64,000 nucleotides of DNA from Glaciecola sp964195425 (lineage in GTDB: Bacteria > Pseudomonadota > Gammaproteobacteria > Enterobacterales > Alteromonadaceae). The stretch is taken from NCBI GenBank assembly GCA_964195425.1, contig CAXMOM010000062.1:6351-70350 (forward strand), given 5' to 3'. Positions 47,766 to 56,987 of this stretch are shown here, one piece after another (the stretch's first letter is position 1; each line of letters starts with the position of its first letter). The notes under the pieces were generated by a model. That model was not told the origin of the DNA. It searched no databases and worked only from the letters and a program-made list of their open reading frames with translations. Made by a program: the position numbers and the translations under genes.

Positions 47766-47854
47766 ACTTGGAGATTAATAAGGGCAGTGTGAATACCAGT
47801 TTAACGCTAACTCTACTAATGGTGACCCTGACTTTGTGGGCTAAGGTCCCAACC

Positions 47855-48193
47855 TTACTCTTTAAAATCTATATGTTGTAAAGTGTTTTTCCAACTACTA
47901 GGAAACTTCCCTTGTAGCACATAAGAAAACGCAATTAATTCTGCAATAACATGATACAAGCCTTCAGGTATTTCTTGCCCTAGGTCTAGCTGGCCAAGTA
48001 ATTTGCTCAGCTCATCATCTTTATGAACCAGAACCCCATGTTGCTCGGCGATGGCAATAATTTCTTGTGCCACCGTGCCATGGCCTTTTGCGACTATTTT
48101 AGGTGCGCTTTTGCTCTCATTTAGACTATTGTTTTGCCGATATTTTAGCGCAATTGCCTGAGCAGTACCATGCTGGTTAGTCGGTTTATACAT
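47855..48193 (-). CDS. fhlB: FlhB C-terminal-domain homologue (type III export switch-like)
   Basis: 112 residues matching only the cytoplasmic end of FlhB/YscU proteins: AIALKY, then APKIVAKGHGTVAQEIIAIAEQHGVLVHKDDELSKLLGQLDLGQEIPEGLYHVIAELIAF. The NPTH autocleavage motif is absent, and the sequence starts just where the post-cleavage domain begins. Such FhlB proteins are thought to assist substrate switching in flagellar export. It overlaps fliK by eight bases. Confidence 0.85.
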   Translation of the reverse strand: MYKPTNQHGTAQAIALKYRQNNSLNESKSAPKIVAKGHGTVAQEIIAIAEQHGVLVHKDDELSKLLGQLDLGQEIPEGLYHVIAELIAFSYVLQGKFPSSWKNTLQHIDFKE

Positions 48194-50603
48194 AAGCTTG
48201 CACCAGTTGATAGTCTGTTTTGTGCAACGTATTAGGTATTTTTCCTACATAGCATTTAGGGCTGACCTGTAAGCCCAAAGACTCTAGTCGTTTATTTAAA
48301 TAAGGTAAATAATTGAGTATTTTTTCTTTTAAATTCTGATTTGACGCATATAAATTGAGGTCAAGCTTATTGCTCGCCAACTTCACCTTTGCTAGCACAT
48401 CGCCATTCTCGCCTATGTCTAGTTTCATACTCAATTGCCATGCTTGCTGAGTTTGTTGCTCTTCTTCGCCCGCGGTCTGATGTTCTCTCTTAATCATTAA
48501 TTCGATGTCTTTGTGCTGCGACGAAAACATATTGGGCAAGATATAGTAAAAGCTATCTTGGTTTTGCAGGCTTGATTCAGCACTCGATAATTTATGTAGG
48601 CTATGATTACTGAGTACCTTGTTTAATTCACTAATTAAGTTTCCTCTTGGATCTAATTTCCCTAGCTCTTGAAGCAGCTTAGCATGGTTAGCCGGAGTTC
48701 CTGCCTTGCCTAAGGCCTTGGGTAACATTTGTGGAAACTGTGAAGATTGTAATAGTGCCGGCAATAATTGAGGCTGATGAGCCATCAATTTAGCCTGTAA
48801 GCTAGCTTGCAACATAGTTACAAGACCATTGATTAATCCCGATTGTGAATTCAAGGCGCCGAGGGTTTGTACAGGTGCGCCCGAAACATTCGGTAATACT
48901 GCTGAAGTAAGCATGTCTTCTATTTGGCGAGTACTTTGTGACGCTATAATCTCATCTACGCTATCAGTAAACTCAGAAGGTAAGTCGCCTAGGGATGGGT
49001 CGCTAGCGGGCAAATTGCTTTTAATTTGCAGACTCACTTGGTTTATAAGTTGTTTCAATTCGCCCGTTGCATCTTTTCCAACACTCTGTAATTGTGTCAG
49101 TATCGTGGGTAAGGCTTGTGTGGTGCTTTCTGCTCTGGGTAACACTTGATTGAGTTCGCGATAAATGTTTGATTGTAGCTTATCTATTTTGGTGCTAATG
49201 GCTTGCGGGTCGTTGCCTTTTTGCGCCAAAAATTCGAACAATTTGGTTTTTAATACCTGACTTGCTTTTGACACATTGCCTGCTTCATCTGTATGCCCTG
49301 CAGTTATAGCAGAACCACTTTCACCCGACATATTATGGACCTTGGTTTTACCAAAAACACTTAATTCTGTCGCGCCATTTATAGGAATCGCTTCATTAGC
49401 CCTTAACTGCACCAATGTATTTGTCGTGTTTTTGGCGATGCCACTCGCAAGACTGATGGACGATAGCTGTGAATTTTCAATATTCACGGTAGTGGGTTTA
49501 GCTAATAAGCTCACTTGAATCTGATTCGTATTTTGCTGGCTTTGCGCTATAAGTATACTCGCGCTTTGCAAAACAGCGGGCGATACGCCTTGAGTGAGGT
49601 TTTGTTTTGCTGCCGCCCCAAGGCCTTGCAAATTTTGAATGCTCGATGCCAGTACAATTCCGTTTCGTAAATTAGGCGAGTGTGGCGCTACTATCAAAGA
49701 CGATATAGCCTGCTTAATGTTTGAAAATTGATTGCTCAACACTTTATTGATTTCTGATATGGCTATTGCACTTAATTGCGTTTTAGGAGCGTTGTGCAAG
49801 GTAATGTTCGTTACTAGCTTTAGCCGACTATTGGCATCAAACTGTACATTTACTTTCTGACCGCTCGTAAACAGCCCTTTGATTTCAGCGACAATCGAAG
49901 GTGTTAAGGTATTTGTTGTTTTGTTGCTTAGCGGTATATCGATAAACAGATTGCTATTCGTGCTAAAACGAATCGCTAGGCGCAAAGCATCTGCAACTGA
50001 TTTGTCGACTAGCCCAGAATTACTGGTTTGGGCCGACTCAAACGGTGACTTAATAAAAAGGACGTCGGCGCTAGTATTCACCGTAACGGTGGGCTGACCA
50101 GATACGCTAGCTAACGTTACAACAGCATTGGCTAAACCTGCGGCTTGCTGCGTGTTGCTTGGAATTTGTAGTTGATTCAAAATTACCGGCGGGGCTTTTT
50201 TCAGTATGCCTATGGGTATATCTGACCATTGCACGCTAAGCGACTCGGCAACCCCTTGGAGAGCTGGTCTTGTTAGTTTATTTGGGTACTGCTGTATATT
50301 TTTTTCAACAACAAAAGTGGCTGCTTTTTGATTCGCGCTAAGTAGAATGAGGCTGTCACCTTCGGCTAAGTTTGTGTTGGTAGTGCTTTGCAGTGCACTT
50401 TTTTCAATGAGTAATCTTTTACCACTGGTTTGTTCCTGCAATAAAATATGAGTATTTTTGACTGAGATGACATTCAGAGTAAGCGCTTGCGCTTGGTTTT
50501 CACTAGGCGCGCGAGTAGGCAGGCCACGTGGAGCATATCCTGATTGGGCAGCGTCAATCACTTTAGTGAGTGATTTGATAGTATTGGATTGTATGTCAGC
50601 CAT
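48186..50603 (-). CDS. fliK: Flagellar hook-length control protein FliK-like
   Basis: 805 residues, long and rich in Gln, Ser, Asn and Leu through the N-terminal two-thirds, as expected for a ruler-type protein. The C-terminal Flg_hook domain is recognisable: IELMIKREHQ, WQLSMKLDIGENGDVLAKVKLASNKLDLNLYASNQNLKEKI and LESLGLQVSPKCYVGKIP. It would control hook length and the export switch together with the downstream FhlB. No other flagellar genes are in the window, so it may be a second FliK-like protein located apart from the main cluster, as is common in this group. Confidence 0.75.
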   Translation of the reverse strand: MADIQSNTIKSLTKVIDAAQSGYAPRGLPTRAPSENQAQALTLNVISVKNTHILLQEQTSGKRLLIEKSALQSTTNTNLAEGDSLILLSANQKAATFVVEKNIQQYPNKLTRPALQGVAESLSVQWSDIPIGILKKAPPVILNQLQIPSNTQQAAGLANAVVTLASVSGQPTVTVNTSADVLFIKSPFESAQTSNSGLVDKSVADALRLAIRFSTNSNLFIDIPLSNKTTNTLTPSIVAEIKGLFTSGQKVNVQFDANSRLKLVTNITLHNAPKTQLSAIAISEINKVLSNQFSNIKQAISSLIVAPHSPNLRNGIVLASSIQNLQGLGAAAKQNLTQGVSPAVLQSASILIAQSQQNTNQIQVSLLAKPTTVNIENSQLSSISLASGIAKNTTNTLVQLRANEAIPINGATELSVFGKTKVHNMSGESGSAITAGHTDEAGNVSKASQVLKTKLFEFLAQKGNDPQAISTKIDKLQSNIYRELNQVLPRAESTTQALPTILTQLQSVGKDATGELKQLINQVSLQIKSNLPASDPSLGDLPSEFTDSVDEIIASQSTRQIEDMLTSAVLPNVSGAPVQTLGALNSQSGLINGLVTMLQASLQAKLMAHQPQLLPALLQSSQFPQMLPKALGKAGTPANHAKLLQELGKLDPRGNLISELNKVLSNHSLHKLSSAESSLQNQDSFYYILPNMFSSQHKDIELMIKREHQTAGEEEQQTQQAWQLSMKLDIGENGDVLAKVKLASNKLDLNLYASNQNLKEKILNYLPYLNKRLESLGLQVSPKCYVGKIPNTLHKTDYQLVQAYV

Positions 50604-50855
50604 TCTAGTGGTATCGGCTATTGTGTTGTTTTATCGAGCGCTTTTGCGCAAGTTTTATCAAAAGGTGTGTTATTTCTTTGCTTATTTGTATCGACTTACG
50701 CGAATTTACAAAAAAGCATTAAATTCTGCCGTTGAACCGAGCAATACATACGAAATATTCGAGTGAACAAACATCTGTTTTGCCAAGCAACTACTGCACT
50801 AGCGACTAAATTCGTGTTATTATTCGCAGGCTTTTCAACTACATGAGAAAACCGC

Positions 50856-51488
50856 TTGCCAATTTTAGCCGCTCAGCAAATAAGCTGTGAGAAACAAGAC
50901 AGAATTTTATTTCAAGATATTGATTTGTCTATAAATAGTGGCGAGCTTGTTATGTTAACGGGCGAAAACGGCGCAGGCAAAACAAGCCTGCTTCGCATAT
51001 TAGTTGGCTTGAGTGCGCCTAATATGGGGCAAGTGTTTATTAATGGGCATGAGATAAAGCACGATATTAACTTGGCAACGACAGGTATCGTGTATATTGG
51101 ACATAAATTGGGCTTCAGTGGTTTGCTAAGCGCAATTGAAAACCTGCAGTTTTATATGAGTATGATCGGCAGGCCTTGTCAAGACACTAGCGAAATACTC
51201 GAGGTGCTTTCTTTGCTCGGCCTTGACGGTCTAGAAGACTTGCCACTCAAACATTTATCGGCAGGTCAGCAGCGCAGAGTTAGCTTAGCTAAACTTTGGT
51301 TGAATAAAGGCGCCAATTTATGGGTGCTCGACGAGCCATTTACGGCGCTAGATGCAGCCACAGTATCCATGCTAGAACATTATATTGAATGCTTCCTGAA
51401 GCAAAACGGCGCAGTGATTATGACATCCCATCAAGCAACTAATATTGCGCATCAGCAAACAGTATTTGATTTGGAGTTTGCCTGGTAA
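50856..51488 (+). CDS. ccmA: Cytochrome c maturation ABC transporter ATPase CcmA
   Basis: 210-residue ATPase of the CcmABCD complex that releases haem-loaded CcmE. GENGAGKTSLLR (residues 37-48) is Walker A, LSAGQQRRVSLAKL the signature, LWVLDEPFTALD Walker B, and MTSHQA the switch His. The start is a TTG at 50856 with GAGAAA upstream; a nearby ATG at 50843 is in another frame. First gene of the ccm operon, overlapping ccmB by one base. Confidence 0.95.
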   Translation: MPILAAQQISCEKQDRILFQDIDLSINSGELVMLTGENGAGKTSLLRILVGLSAPNMGQVFINGHEIKHDINLATTGIVYIGHKLGFSGLLSAIENLQFYMSMIGRPCQDTSEILEVLSLLGLDGLEDLPLKHLSAGQQRRVSLAKLWLNKGANLWVLDEPFTALDAATVSMLEHYIECFLKQNGAVIMTSHQATNIAHQQTVFDLEFAW

Positions 51489-52210
51489 TGGCTTTAGAAT
51501 CATCTGTAAATATACATGATAATGACGTGCCCAAAGCGAGTGTTCGTTCGGCATTAGCAGCGGTGGCGAAACGAGATTTTTCACTCGCATATCGCCAACG
51601 TGCGGAACTTATGCAGCCATTGATGTTCTTCATTATGGTTATTACCTTATTTCCGCTGGCGATTGGTCCTAATCCCCAAACTCTGCAATTGGTGAGTGGT
51701 GCCGTTGTGTGGGTAGCGGCAATACTGTCTTTGTTAATGGGGCTTGACCGCTTGTTTCGTGATGATTATGCCGACGGCAGTTTAGAGCAAATGATAATAT
51801 CGCCAACTCCTCTTTATATGGTGGTATTGGTAAAAGTGATTACCCATTGGCTGGTGAATATTGTGCCTTTACTGCTTATATCGCCATTACTTGCATTATT
51901 TTTAAATATGACAAATACCATGTACTTAACACTTATACTTACGCTTTTGTTAGGTACCCCTATAATTAGTTTTGTTGGTGCAATTGGTGTGGCCTTAACC
52001 GTCGGCTTACAACGCTCTGGAGTATTGGTGGCTTTGTTGCTAATACCACTGTTTATTCCGTTACTAATTTTTGCCACTTCGGCAATAGAATATGCATCAA
52101 TGAACTTACCTATTGGCGCGCTCCTTGGTATTATGGCGTCAATGCTACTATTTGCGTTGGCGATATCGCCGGCCGTTATCGCATATTCATTAAAAGTGAG
52201 CCAAAACTAA
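51488..52210 (+). CDS. ccmB: Haem exporter membrane protein CcmB
   Basis: 240 residues with six hydrophobic segments and typical blocks: AVAKRDFSLAYRQRAELMQPLMFF, WVAAILSLLMGLDRLFRDDYADGSLEQM and LLIPLFIPLLIFATSA. It forms the membrane part of the CcmAB transporter. The start overlaps the ccmA stop as TAATG and its stop shares a base with the ccmC start, so translation is coupled. Confidence 0.95.
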   Translation: MALESSVNIHDNDVPKASVRSALAAVAKRDFSLAYRQRAELMQPLMFFIMVITLFPLAIGPNPQTLQLVSGAVVWVAAILSLLMGLDRLFRDDYADGSLEQMIISPTPLYMVVLVKVITHWLVNIVPLLLISPLLALFLNMTNTMYLTLILTLLLGTPIISFVGAIGVALTVGLQRSGVLVALLLIPLFIPLLIFATSAIEYASMNLPIGALLGIMASMLLFALAISPAVIAYSLKVSQN

Positions 52211-53268
52211 TGTGGAAGTGGATTAACTCATTCGCACAACCAGAAAAAGCCTACGGCGCATGTAATTTCTTAATGCCATTTTTTGTAGTGGTGCTATGTG
52301 TATGCTTGCCTATAGGCATTATGTGGGGACTCGTGTTTGCGCCCACTGACTATCAGCAGTTTGACGTGTATAGAATAATTTATATTCACGTACCCAGCGC
52401 CTCGCTATCGTTAACTGCCTATATGGCGATGGCGGTAGCCGCATTTGTCGGTATTGTTTGGCAATGGCGAAGCGCCTTTACCACCATGATTGCTTTGGCT
52501 CCTATTGGGGCTGTTGTGTGCTTTATTTCCTTATTCACCGGCGCGGTGTGGGGCAAACCAACGTGGGGAACCTATTGGATTTGGGATGCTAGGTTAACAT
52601 CGCAGCTTATTTTGTTGTTTTTATATTTGGGTGTTATTGCACTTTATGTTTCTTTTGATGACAAACAACAAGGAGCTAAAGCATCTGCTGTTATGGCAAT
52701 GGTAGGGGTGATCAATATTCCCATTATTAAATATTCGGTAGAATGGTGGAATACGCTGCATCAGCCGGCCACTATTAGTAAGCTAGACGAGCCTTCAATG
52801 CCTGCGGAAATGGCAATCCCGCTTCTTATCGCTATGGTTGGTATGGCGGGTTATATAGGCACAGTCACCCTTATTAGGATGAAAAACGAATTAATAAAGC
52901 GCGATGCTCACAGGCCATGGGTTGCCGAAATTTTAGAAGTCGAAGAGCAAAAAAACAAACCTTTTATTCGCCCAGTGTGGTGGGCTGCTATTGCTTTGTT
53001 ACTAGTTATTGGCGCTTTTTTTATGTATCAACAAGGCGCGAAGTTTGACAGTTTTGCTTCATTTATAGATATGGGCGGAAGAGGATTTTTTGTTTGGCTG
53101 AGTTTCAGCGTAAGCTTAGTTGCAATGCTCGTACTACTAGTACTGAGCGTATTAGAAAGAAAGACTATTATCAACCAGGCAAGCAAACAAAAAAAGCGCG
53201 TAGAACGTATTATGGAAGCCCGCGCAGCAAAAGCAGCTAAAAAAGCAGTTGAAACCACAAGTTTGTAA
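52210..53268 (+). CDS. ccmC: CcmC-CcmD fusion protein
   Basis: 352 residues against about 245 for normal CcmC. Residues 1-245 are CcmC, with the haem-handling WGTYWIWDARLTSQLI motif and the conserved His before SASLSLTAYMAM and in NTLHQPATI. Residues 251-273 are an extra hydrophobic segment (VWWAAIALLLVIGAFFMY). Residues 274-352 match CcmD: KFDSFASFIDMGGRGFFVWLS, one membrane helix, and a basic tail. No separate ccmD lies before ccmE. The extra helix would bring the CcmD part back to its normal N-out orientation. An internal ATG at 53023 lacks a good ribosome site. Confidence 0.92.
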   Translation: MWKWINSFAQPEKAYGACNFLMPFFVVVLCVCLPIGIMWGLVFAPTDYQQFDVYRIIYIHVPSASLSLTAYMAMAVAAFVGIVWQWRSAFTTMIALAPIGAVVCFISLFTGAVWGKPTWGTYWIWDARLTSQLILLFLYLGVIALYVSFDDKQQGAKASAVMAMVGVINIPIIKYSVEWWNTLHQPATISKLDEPSMPAEMAIPLLIAMVGMAGYIGTVTLIRMKNELIKRDAHRPWVAEILEVEEQKNKPFIRPVWWAAIALLLVIGAFFMYQQGAKFDSFASFIDMGGRGFFVWLSFSVSLVAMLVLLVLSVLERKTIINQASKQKKRVERIMEARAAKAAKKAVETTSL

Positions 53269-53301
53269 CTATTGTATTTATTTTATTGATTGAGAAAACC
53301 A

Positions 53302-53772
53302 ATGAACCAACGAAGAAAACAAAGACTATTTGCCGTCACCAGTATTATCATCCTTGTAGGTGCGAGCATTGCTATTATGCTCAATAGTTTAAGCGACAAC
53401 GTTGATGCGTTTTATACGCCCAGTGAGATTATTGAGGGTAAAGATAGAACAGGCAAAAAGCCTTCAATAGGACAGCGCCTTCGTATTGGTGGAATGGTTG
53501 TACCCGGAAGTGTTTCACGAGATATTAATTCGTTGGCGGTAAGCTTCGATTTAGTCGATATAGGACCCGCTGTTACGGTGCAGTATCAAGGCATATTGCC
53601 TGACTTATTTCGAGAGGGACAAGGCATTGTGGCCAACGGAACATTAAAAAGTGCGACGCTTATTGTAGCGCATGAAGTGTTAGCTAAACACGACGAAGAA
53701 TATATGCCACCCGAATTAGCTGAAAAAATGAAGGGTGTCACACACATACCGCCAAATAAGGGGAGTTATTAA
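53302..53772 (+). CDS. ccmE: Haem chaperone CcmE
   Basis: 156 residues from ATG 53302 (a TTG four codons earlier is less likely). One N-terminal membrane anchor is followed by an OB-fold periplasmic domain. The covalent haem-binding His130 and the Tyr134 are in AKHDEEYMPPE, at the same numbers as in E. coli. Typical GGMVVPGSV and VTVQYQGILPDLFREGQG blocks are present. It carries haem from CcmC to CcmF. The stop shares a base with the ccmF ATG. Confidence 0.96.
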   Translation: MNQRRKQRLFAVTSIIILVGASIAIMLNSLSDNVDAFYTPSEIIEGKDRTGKKPSIGQRLRIGGMVVPGSVSRDINSLAVSFDLVDIGPAVTVQYQGILPDLFREGQGIVANGTLKSATLIVAHEVLAKHDEEYMPPELAEKMKGVTHIPPNKGSY

Positions 53773-55832
53773 TGATACCCGAAATAGGTAATTTCACACT
53801 CGTTGTTGCCTTAGTTATATCAATACTATTGGCGGTGTATCCGCTATGGGGCGCACAAACCAATAACATGACCATGATGAAAATGGCCCGCCCGTTAACT
53901 GTTGGCCTATTCGTATTTACCTTTATTGCTTATCTTTGCTTAACCCATGCTTTTTTGACTGACAATTTTAGCGTGCAGAATGTGGCGCAAAATTCAAACA
54001 GCGCATTACCATGGTATTACAAAATCACCGCAGTGTGGGGCAGCCATGAAGGCTCATTTCTACTTTGGGTGCTGATATTTTCCATATGGACCTTAGCGGT
54101 CGCTTTATTTTCAAAAGGCATACCACAAGCCATGGTATCGCGAGTGCTGTCGGTACTTGGGATGGTAAGTATTTCGTTTTACCTATTCATGCTAATTACG
54201 TCTAACCCCTTCGATAGTATGCTGCCGTTTTTCCCCGTTGACGGACGTGACTTAAACCCTTTGCTGCAAGATTTCGGCATGATTATTCATCCGCCATTGT
54301 TGTATATGGGCTATGTAGGATTCTCAGTGGCCTTTGCCTTTGCTATAGCCGCACTGATTGGTGGAAAACTTGATTCAACATGGGCTAGATGGTCGCGTCC
54401 ATGGACTATTGCTGCGTGGAGTTTCTTAACCGTAGGTATTTCACTGGGAAGCTGGTGGGCATATTATGAACTTGGTTGGGGTGGATGGTGGTTTTGGGAT
54501 CCAGTTGAAAATGCGTCGTTTATGCCTTGGTTAGTAGGCACGGCCTTAATGCACAGCTTAGCGGTAACCGAAAAACGTAAGATATTTCAATCGTGGACAG
54601 TACTACTTGCCATTGCTGCTTTTTCGCTAAGCTTGTTAGGTACATTTTTAGTGCGCTCGGGCGTATTGGTTTCAGTCCATTCTTTTGCCAACGATCCTGA
54701 CCGCGGCCTATTTATTTTAGGATTGTTGGTGGTGGTTATTGGTGGATCTTTATTACTTTATGCAGTGCGTGCTTCTCAATTAAAGAGCACAGGGCGCTAT
54801 GATATGTTCTCGCGTGAAATGATGTTAATGGGCAACAATGTGTTGCTAGTTGCTGCCACTATTGTGGTTTTGCTAGGCACCTTATTCCCGCTAGTGCATA
54901 AAGAGATTGGATTGGGCACTATTTCGATAGGCGCGCCGTTTTTTAATCAAATGTTTACCTTACTAATAGTGCCATTTGTCCTGTTTTTAGGTATTGGCCC
55001 GCTTACTCGGTGGAAATCACAAAAACCAGAGATGCTTCGTAACCAGCTCATATTTGCTTTTATTTTAGCCGTGTCAGCAGGTTTTCTGATTAATATGTCT
55101 TACGATGAGCGCACCTATATGGCGTGGTTGGGTCTGACAATGAGCTTATGGATCGTTATTTCGTCTGTTCTAGAGGTTCGCCAGCGGGTAACTTCAAGTA
55201 CAAGAGACGAACCACTGTTTACATCACTTAAACGACTAACACGAAGTCATTGGGGAATGGTGTTGGGTCATTTGGGCTTTGCAGTCACCCTAATTGGTAT
55301 AACTTTGGTAAGTAACTATGAAATGGAGCGTGATGTTAAAATGGAGCCGGGTCAGCGCGTCCAAATTGCTGACTATGACGTGTTATTTACCGGCATGAAA
55401 GAGATACAGGGTCCGAACTATATTTCTGATATGGGTGTTTTTGACGTCTTCAAAAACGGCGAATTGGTTAGTCATTTAGAGCCAGAAAAACGTTTCTATA
55501 CTGTCCAGGCAATGAGCATGACCGAAGCCGGTATTCATACTACCTTTACACGCGACTTGTTTGTGGCAATGGGTGAACGTTTAGACGGCGAATCGTGGTC
55601 GGTTCGTTTGTATTACAAGCCTTTTGTGGTCTGGATTTGGGGCGGTACAGTTATTATGGCGATTGGCGGTATCTTCTCGATATCGGATAAACGCTATCGA
55701 ATCAAGAAAATTGCAAAAGTAAAAGATTTGGTAACGGAAAATAAAGATACATTAGCCGATGCTGGGCTTGAAGCACAAACCCGCGTAAATGCTAATCCGA
55801 GTATTAGCGCTCAAAGCAAGGGCAGTATATGA
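53772..55832 (+). CDS. ccmF: Haem lyase subunit CcmF
   Basis: 686 residues with about 15 hydrophobic segments and the large periplasmic loop of the family. The WWD motif is GWGGWWFWDPVENASFMPW. WGSHEGSFLLWVL and PPLLYMGYVGFSVAFAFA contain conserved ligand histidines. It attaches haem to apocytochrome c together with CcmH/CcmI. The last four bases overlap ccmG. Confidence 0.97.
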   Translation: MIPEIGNFTLVVALVISILLAVYPLWGAQTNNMTMMKMARPLTVGLFVFTFIAYLCLTHAFLTDNFSVQNVAQNSNSALPWYYKITAVWGSHEGSFLLWVLIFSIWTLAVALFSKGIPQAMVSRVLSVLGMVSISFYLFMLITSNPFDSMLPFFPVDGRDLNPLLQDFGMIIHPPLLYMGYVGFSVAFAFAIAALIGGKLDSTWARWSRPWTIAAWSFLTVGISLGSWWAYYELGWGGWWFWDPVENASFMPWLVGTALMHSLAVTEKRKIFQSWTVLLAIAAFSLSLLGTFLVRSGVLVSVHSFANDPDRGLFILGLLVVVIGGSLLLYAVRASQLKSTGRYDMFSREMMLMGNNVLLVAATIVVLLGTLFPLVHKEIGLGTISIGAPFFNQMFTLLIVPFVLFLGIGPLTRWKSQKPEMLRNQLIFAFILAVSAGFLINMSYDERTYMAWLGLTMSLWIVISSVLEVRQRVTSSTRDEPLFTSLKRLTRSHWGMVLGHLGFAVTLIGITLVSNYEMERDVKMEPGQRVQIADYDVLFTGMKEIQGPNYISDMGVFDVFKNGELVSHLEPEKRFYTVQAMSMTEAGIHTTFTRDLFVAMGERLDGESWSVRLYYKPFVVWIWGGTVIMAIGGIFSISDKRYRIKKIAKVKDLVTENKDTLADAGLEAQTRVNANPSISAQSKGSI

Positions 55833-56479
55833 CCAGAATGGCTAGATACCTACTTCCCTTATTTGTTTTTTTGGGAACCTGTGTATTTCTGTACAAAGGC
55901 TTATATTCCGACCCGACTATTCGGAATTCGGAAGTGTTGTCTGAGCCTTTTCCTGTCTTTGAATTGCCCGACCTGCATGATGTGTCGGTGCTCCATACCA
56001 ATGATATTTTTACCGGTAAGGTAACTTTAATTAATGTGTGGGGGGTGTGGTGTATTACTTGCGCCATAGAACTGCCCTATTTAACGGCGCTGTCTGAGAA
56101 TGGATTGACTGTGGTTGGCCTGTATTATGACCAAGATATTGACCCTGACTTTGGCACTAAAACCATAAGCCGAGTAAGACAAGAAGTCGCAGAAACGGTT
56201 GCGCGATATGGTGACCCGTTTGCGTTTAATATTTTTGATGTGTATCGCGATACGGCTTTGGACTTAGGCGTAACCGGCGCGCCTGAAACGTTTTTGGTCG
56301 ATCAAGACGGGGTAATTCGCGTGCATCATTTAGGCGATGTTAATCCTAGAGTATGGCGTCAGAAATTTTCCCCTGTGCTAACTGAAATTGCGCCTAATAT
56401 TGAAGCTAAAATTGCGCTTATGAATAATGCAGTAGCAGGATATTCCAACGCTGAAGTTCAAGGAGGAAATGGTGAATAG
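55829..56479 (+). CDS. ccmG: Thiol:disulfide interchange protein CcmG/DsbE
   Basis: 216 residues, about 30 longer than usual, with an N-terminal membrane anchor and a thioredoxin-like domain. The active site is WCITC (Cys75, Cys78), and GAPETFLVD contains the cis-proline. It keeps the apocytochrome haem-binding cysteines reduced. The extra length is an inserted middle segment (FGTKTISRVRQEVAETVARYG) and a C-terminal tail. AGGAGG near its end serves ccmH. Confidence 0.93.
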   Translation: MTRMARYLLPLFVFLGTCVFLYKGLYSDPTIRNSEVLSEPFPVFELPDLHDVSVLHTNDIFTGKVTLINVWGVWCITCAIELPYLTALSENGLTVVGLYYDQDIDPDFGTKTISRVRQEVAETVARYGDPFAFNIFDVYRDTALDLGVTGAPETFLVDQDGVIRVHHLGDVNPRVWRQKFSPVLTEIAPNIEAKIALMNNAVAGYSNAEVQGGNGE

Positions 56480-56987
56480 AATATTTAAGCTGATGTGTTT
56501 ACGCAGGTTTGTTGTTGCCTCAAGCATCGTTTATGTTGCTTTGAGCAGTAATGCTTTTGCACAACAAAAAGACGCCAATAAAGAGTCGGCACCGAAGCAA
56601 GAATACGCTGAAAACTATGTATTTGCAGATACCAGCAAACGTAAAGAATTTTTAGAGTTAACCGCCGTATTACGATGCCCAAAATGCCAAAACCAAAATA
56701 TTGCCGCTTCCGACGCACCTATCGCCCACGATATGCGCCGAAAAACCTATCAGCTAATGCAAGAAGGTAAAGAAAAAGATGAAATAATAGAATGGATGAA
56801 AGCGCGTTATGGCGATTTCGTGCATTATCAACCACCTGTAACGGTTTTAACTATTTGGCTATGGCTTTTACCGGTGCTCTTTGCCTTAGCAATGTTAGTA
56901 TTTTTTATTCGTAGGCGTAAGCCTGAAGTAGAGCAAGATATAGAAGCTAAACTTGCTCGAGCCGATCAGATGTTAAAGGAAGACTAG
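56469..56987 (+). CDS. ccmH: Cytochrome c maturation protein CcmH
   Basis: 172 residues with a signal peptide (about 1-31, ending NAFAQ). The redox motif LRCPKCQNQNI (Cys70 and Cys73) is followed by the helical domain (MKARYGDFVHYQPPV) and a C-terminal membrane helix. It presents apocytochrome to CcmF. AGGAGG lies directly before the ATG, which overlaps ccmG by 11 bases. The acidic tail after the last helix is typical. Confidence 0.95.
   Translation: MVNRIFKLMCLRRFVVASSIVYVALSSNAFAQQKDANKESAPKQEYAENYVFADTSKRKEFLELTAVLRCPKCQNQNIAASDAPIAHDMRRKTYQLMQEGKEKDEIIEWMKARYGDFVHYQPPVTVLTIWLWLLPVLFALAMLVFFIRRRKPEVEQDIEAKLARADQMLKED

Noticed and set aside
50843..50870. ATG at 50843 as the start of ccmA
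   Set aside because: It is in a different frame from the CcmA protein; TTG at 50856 fits the family N-terminus.
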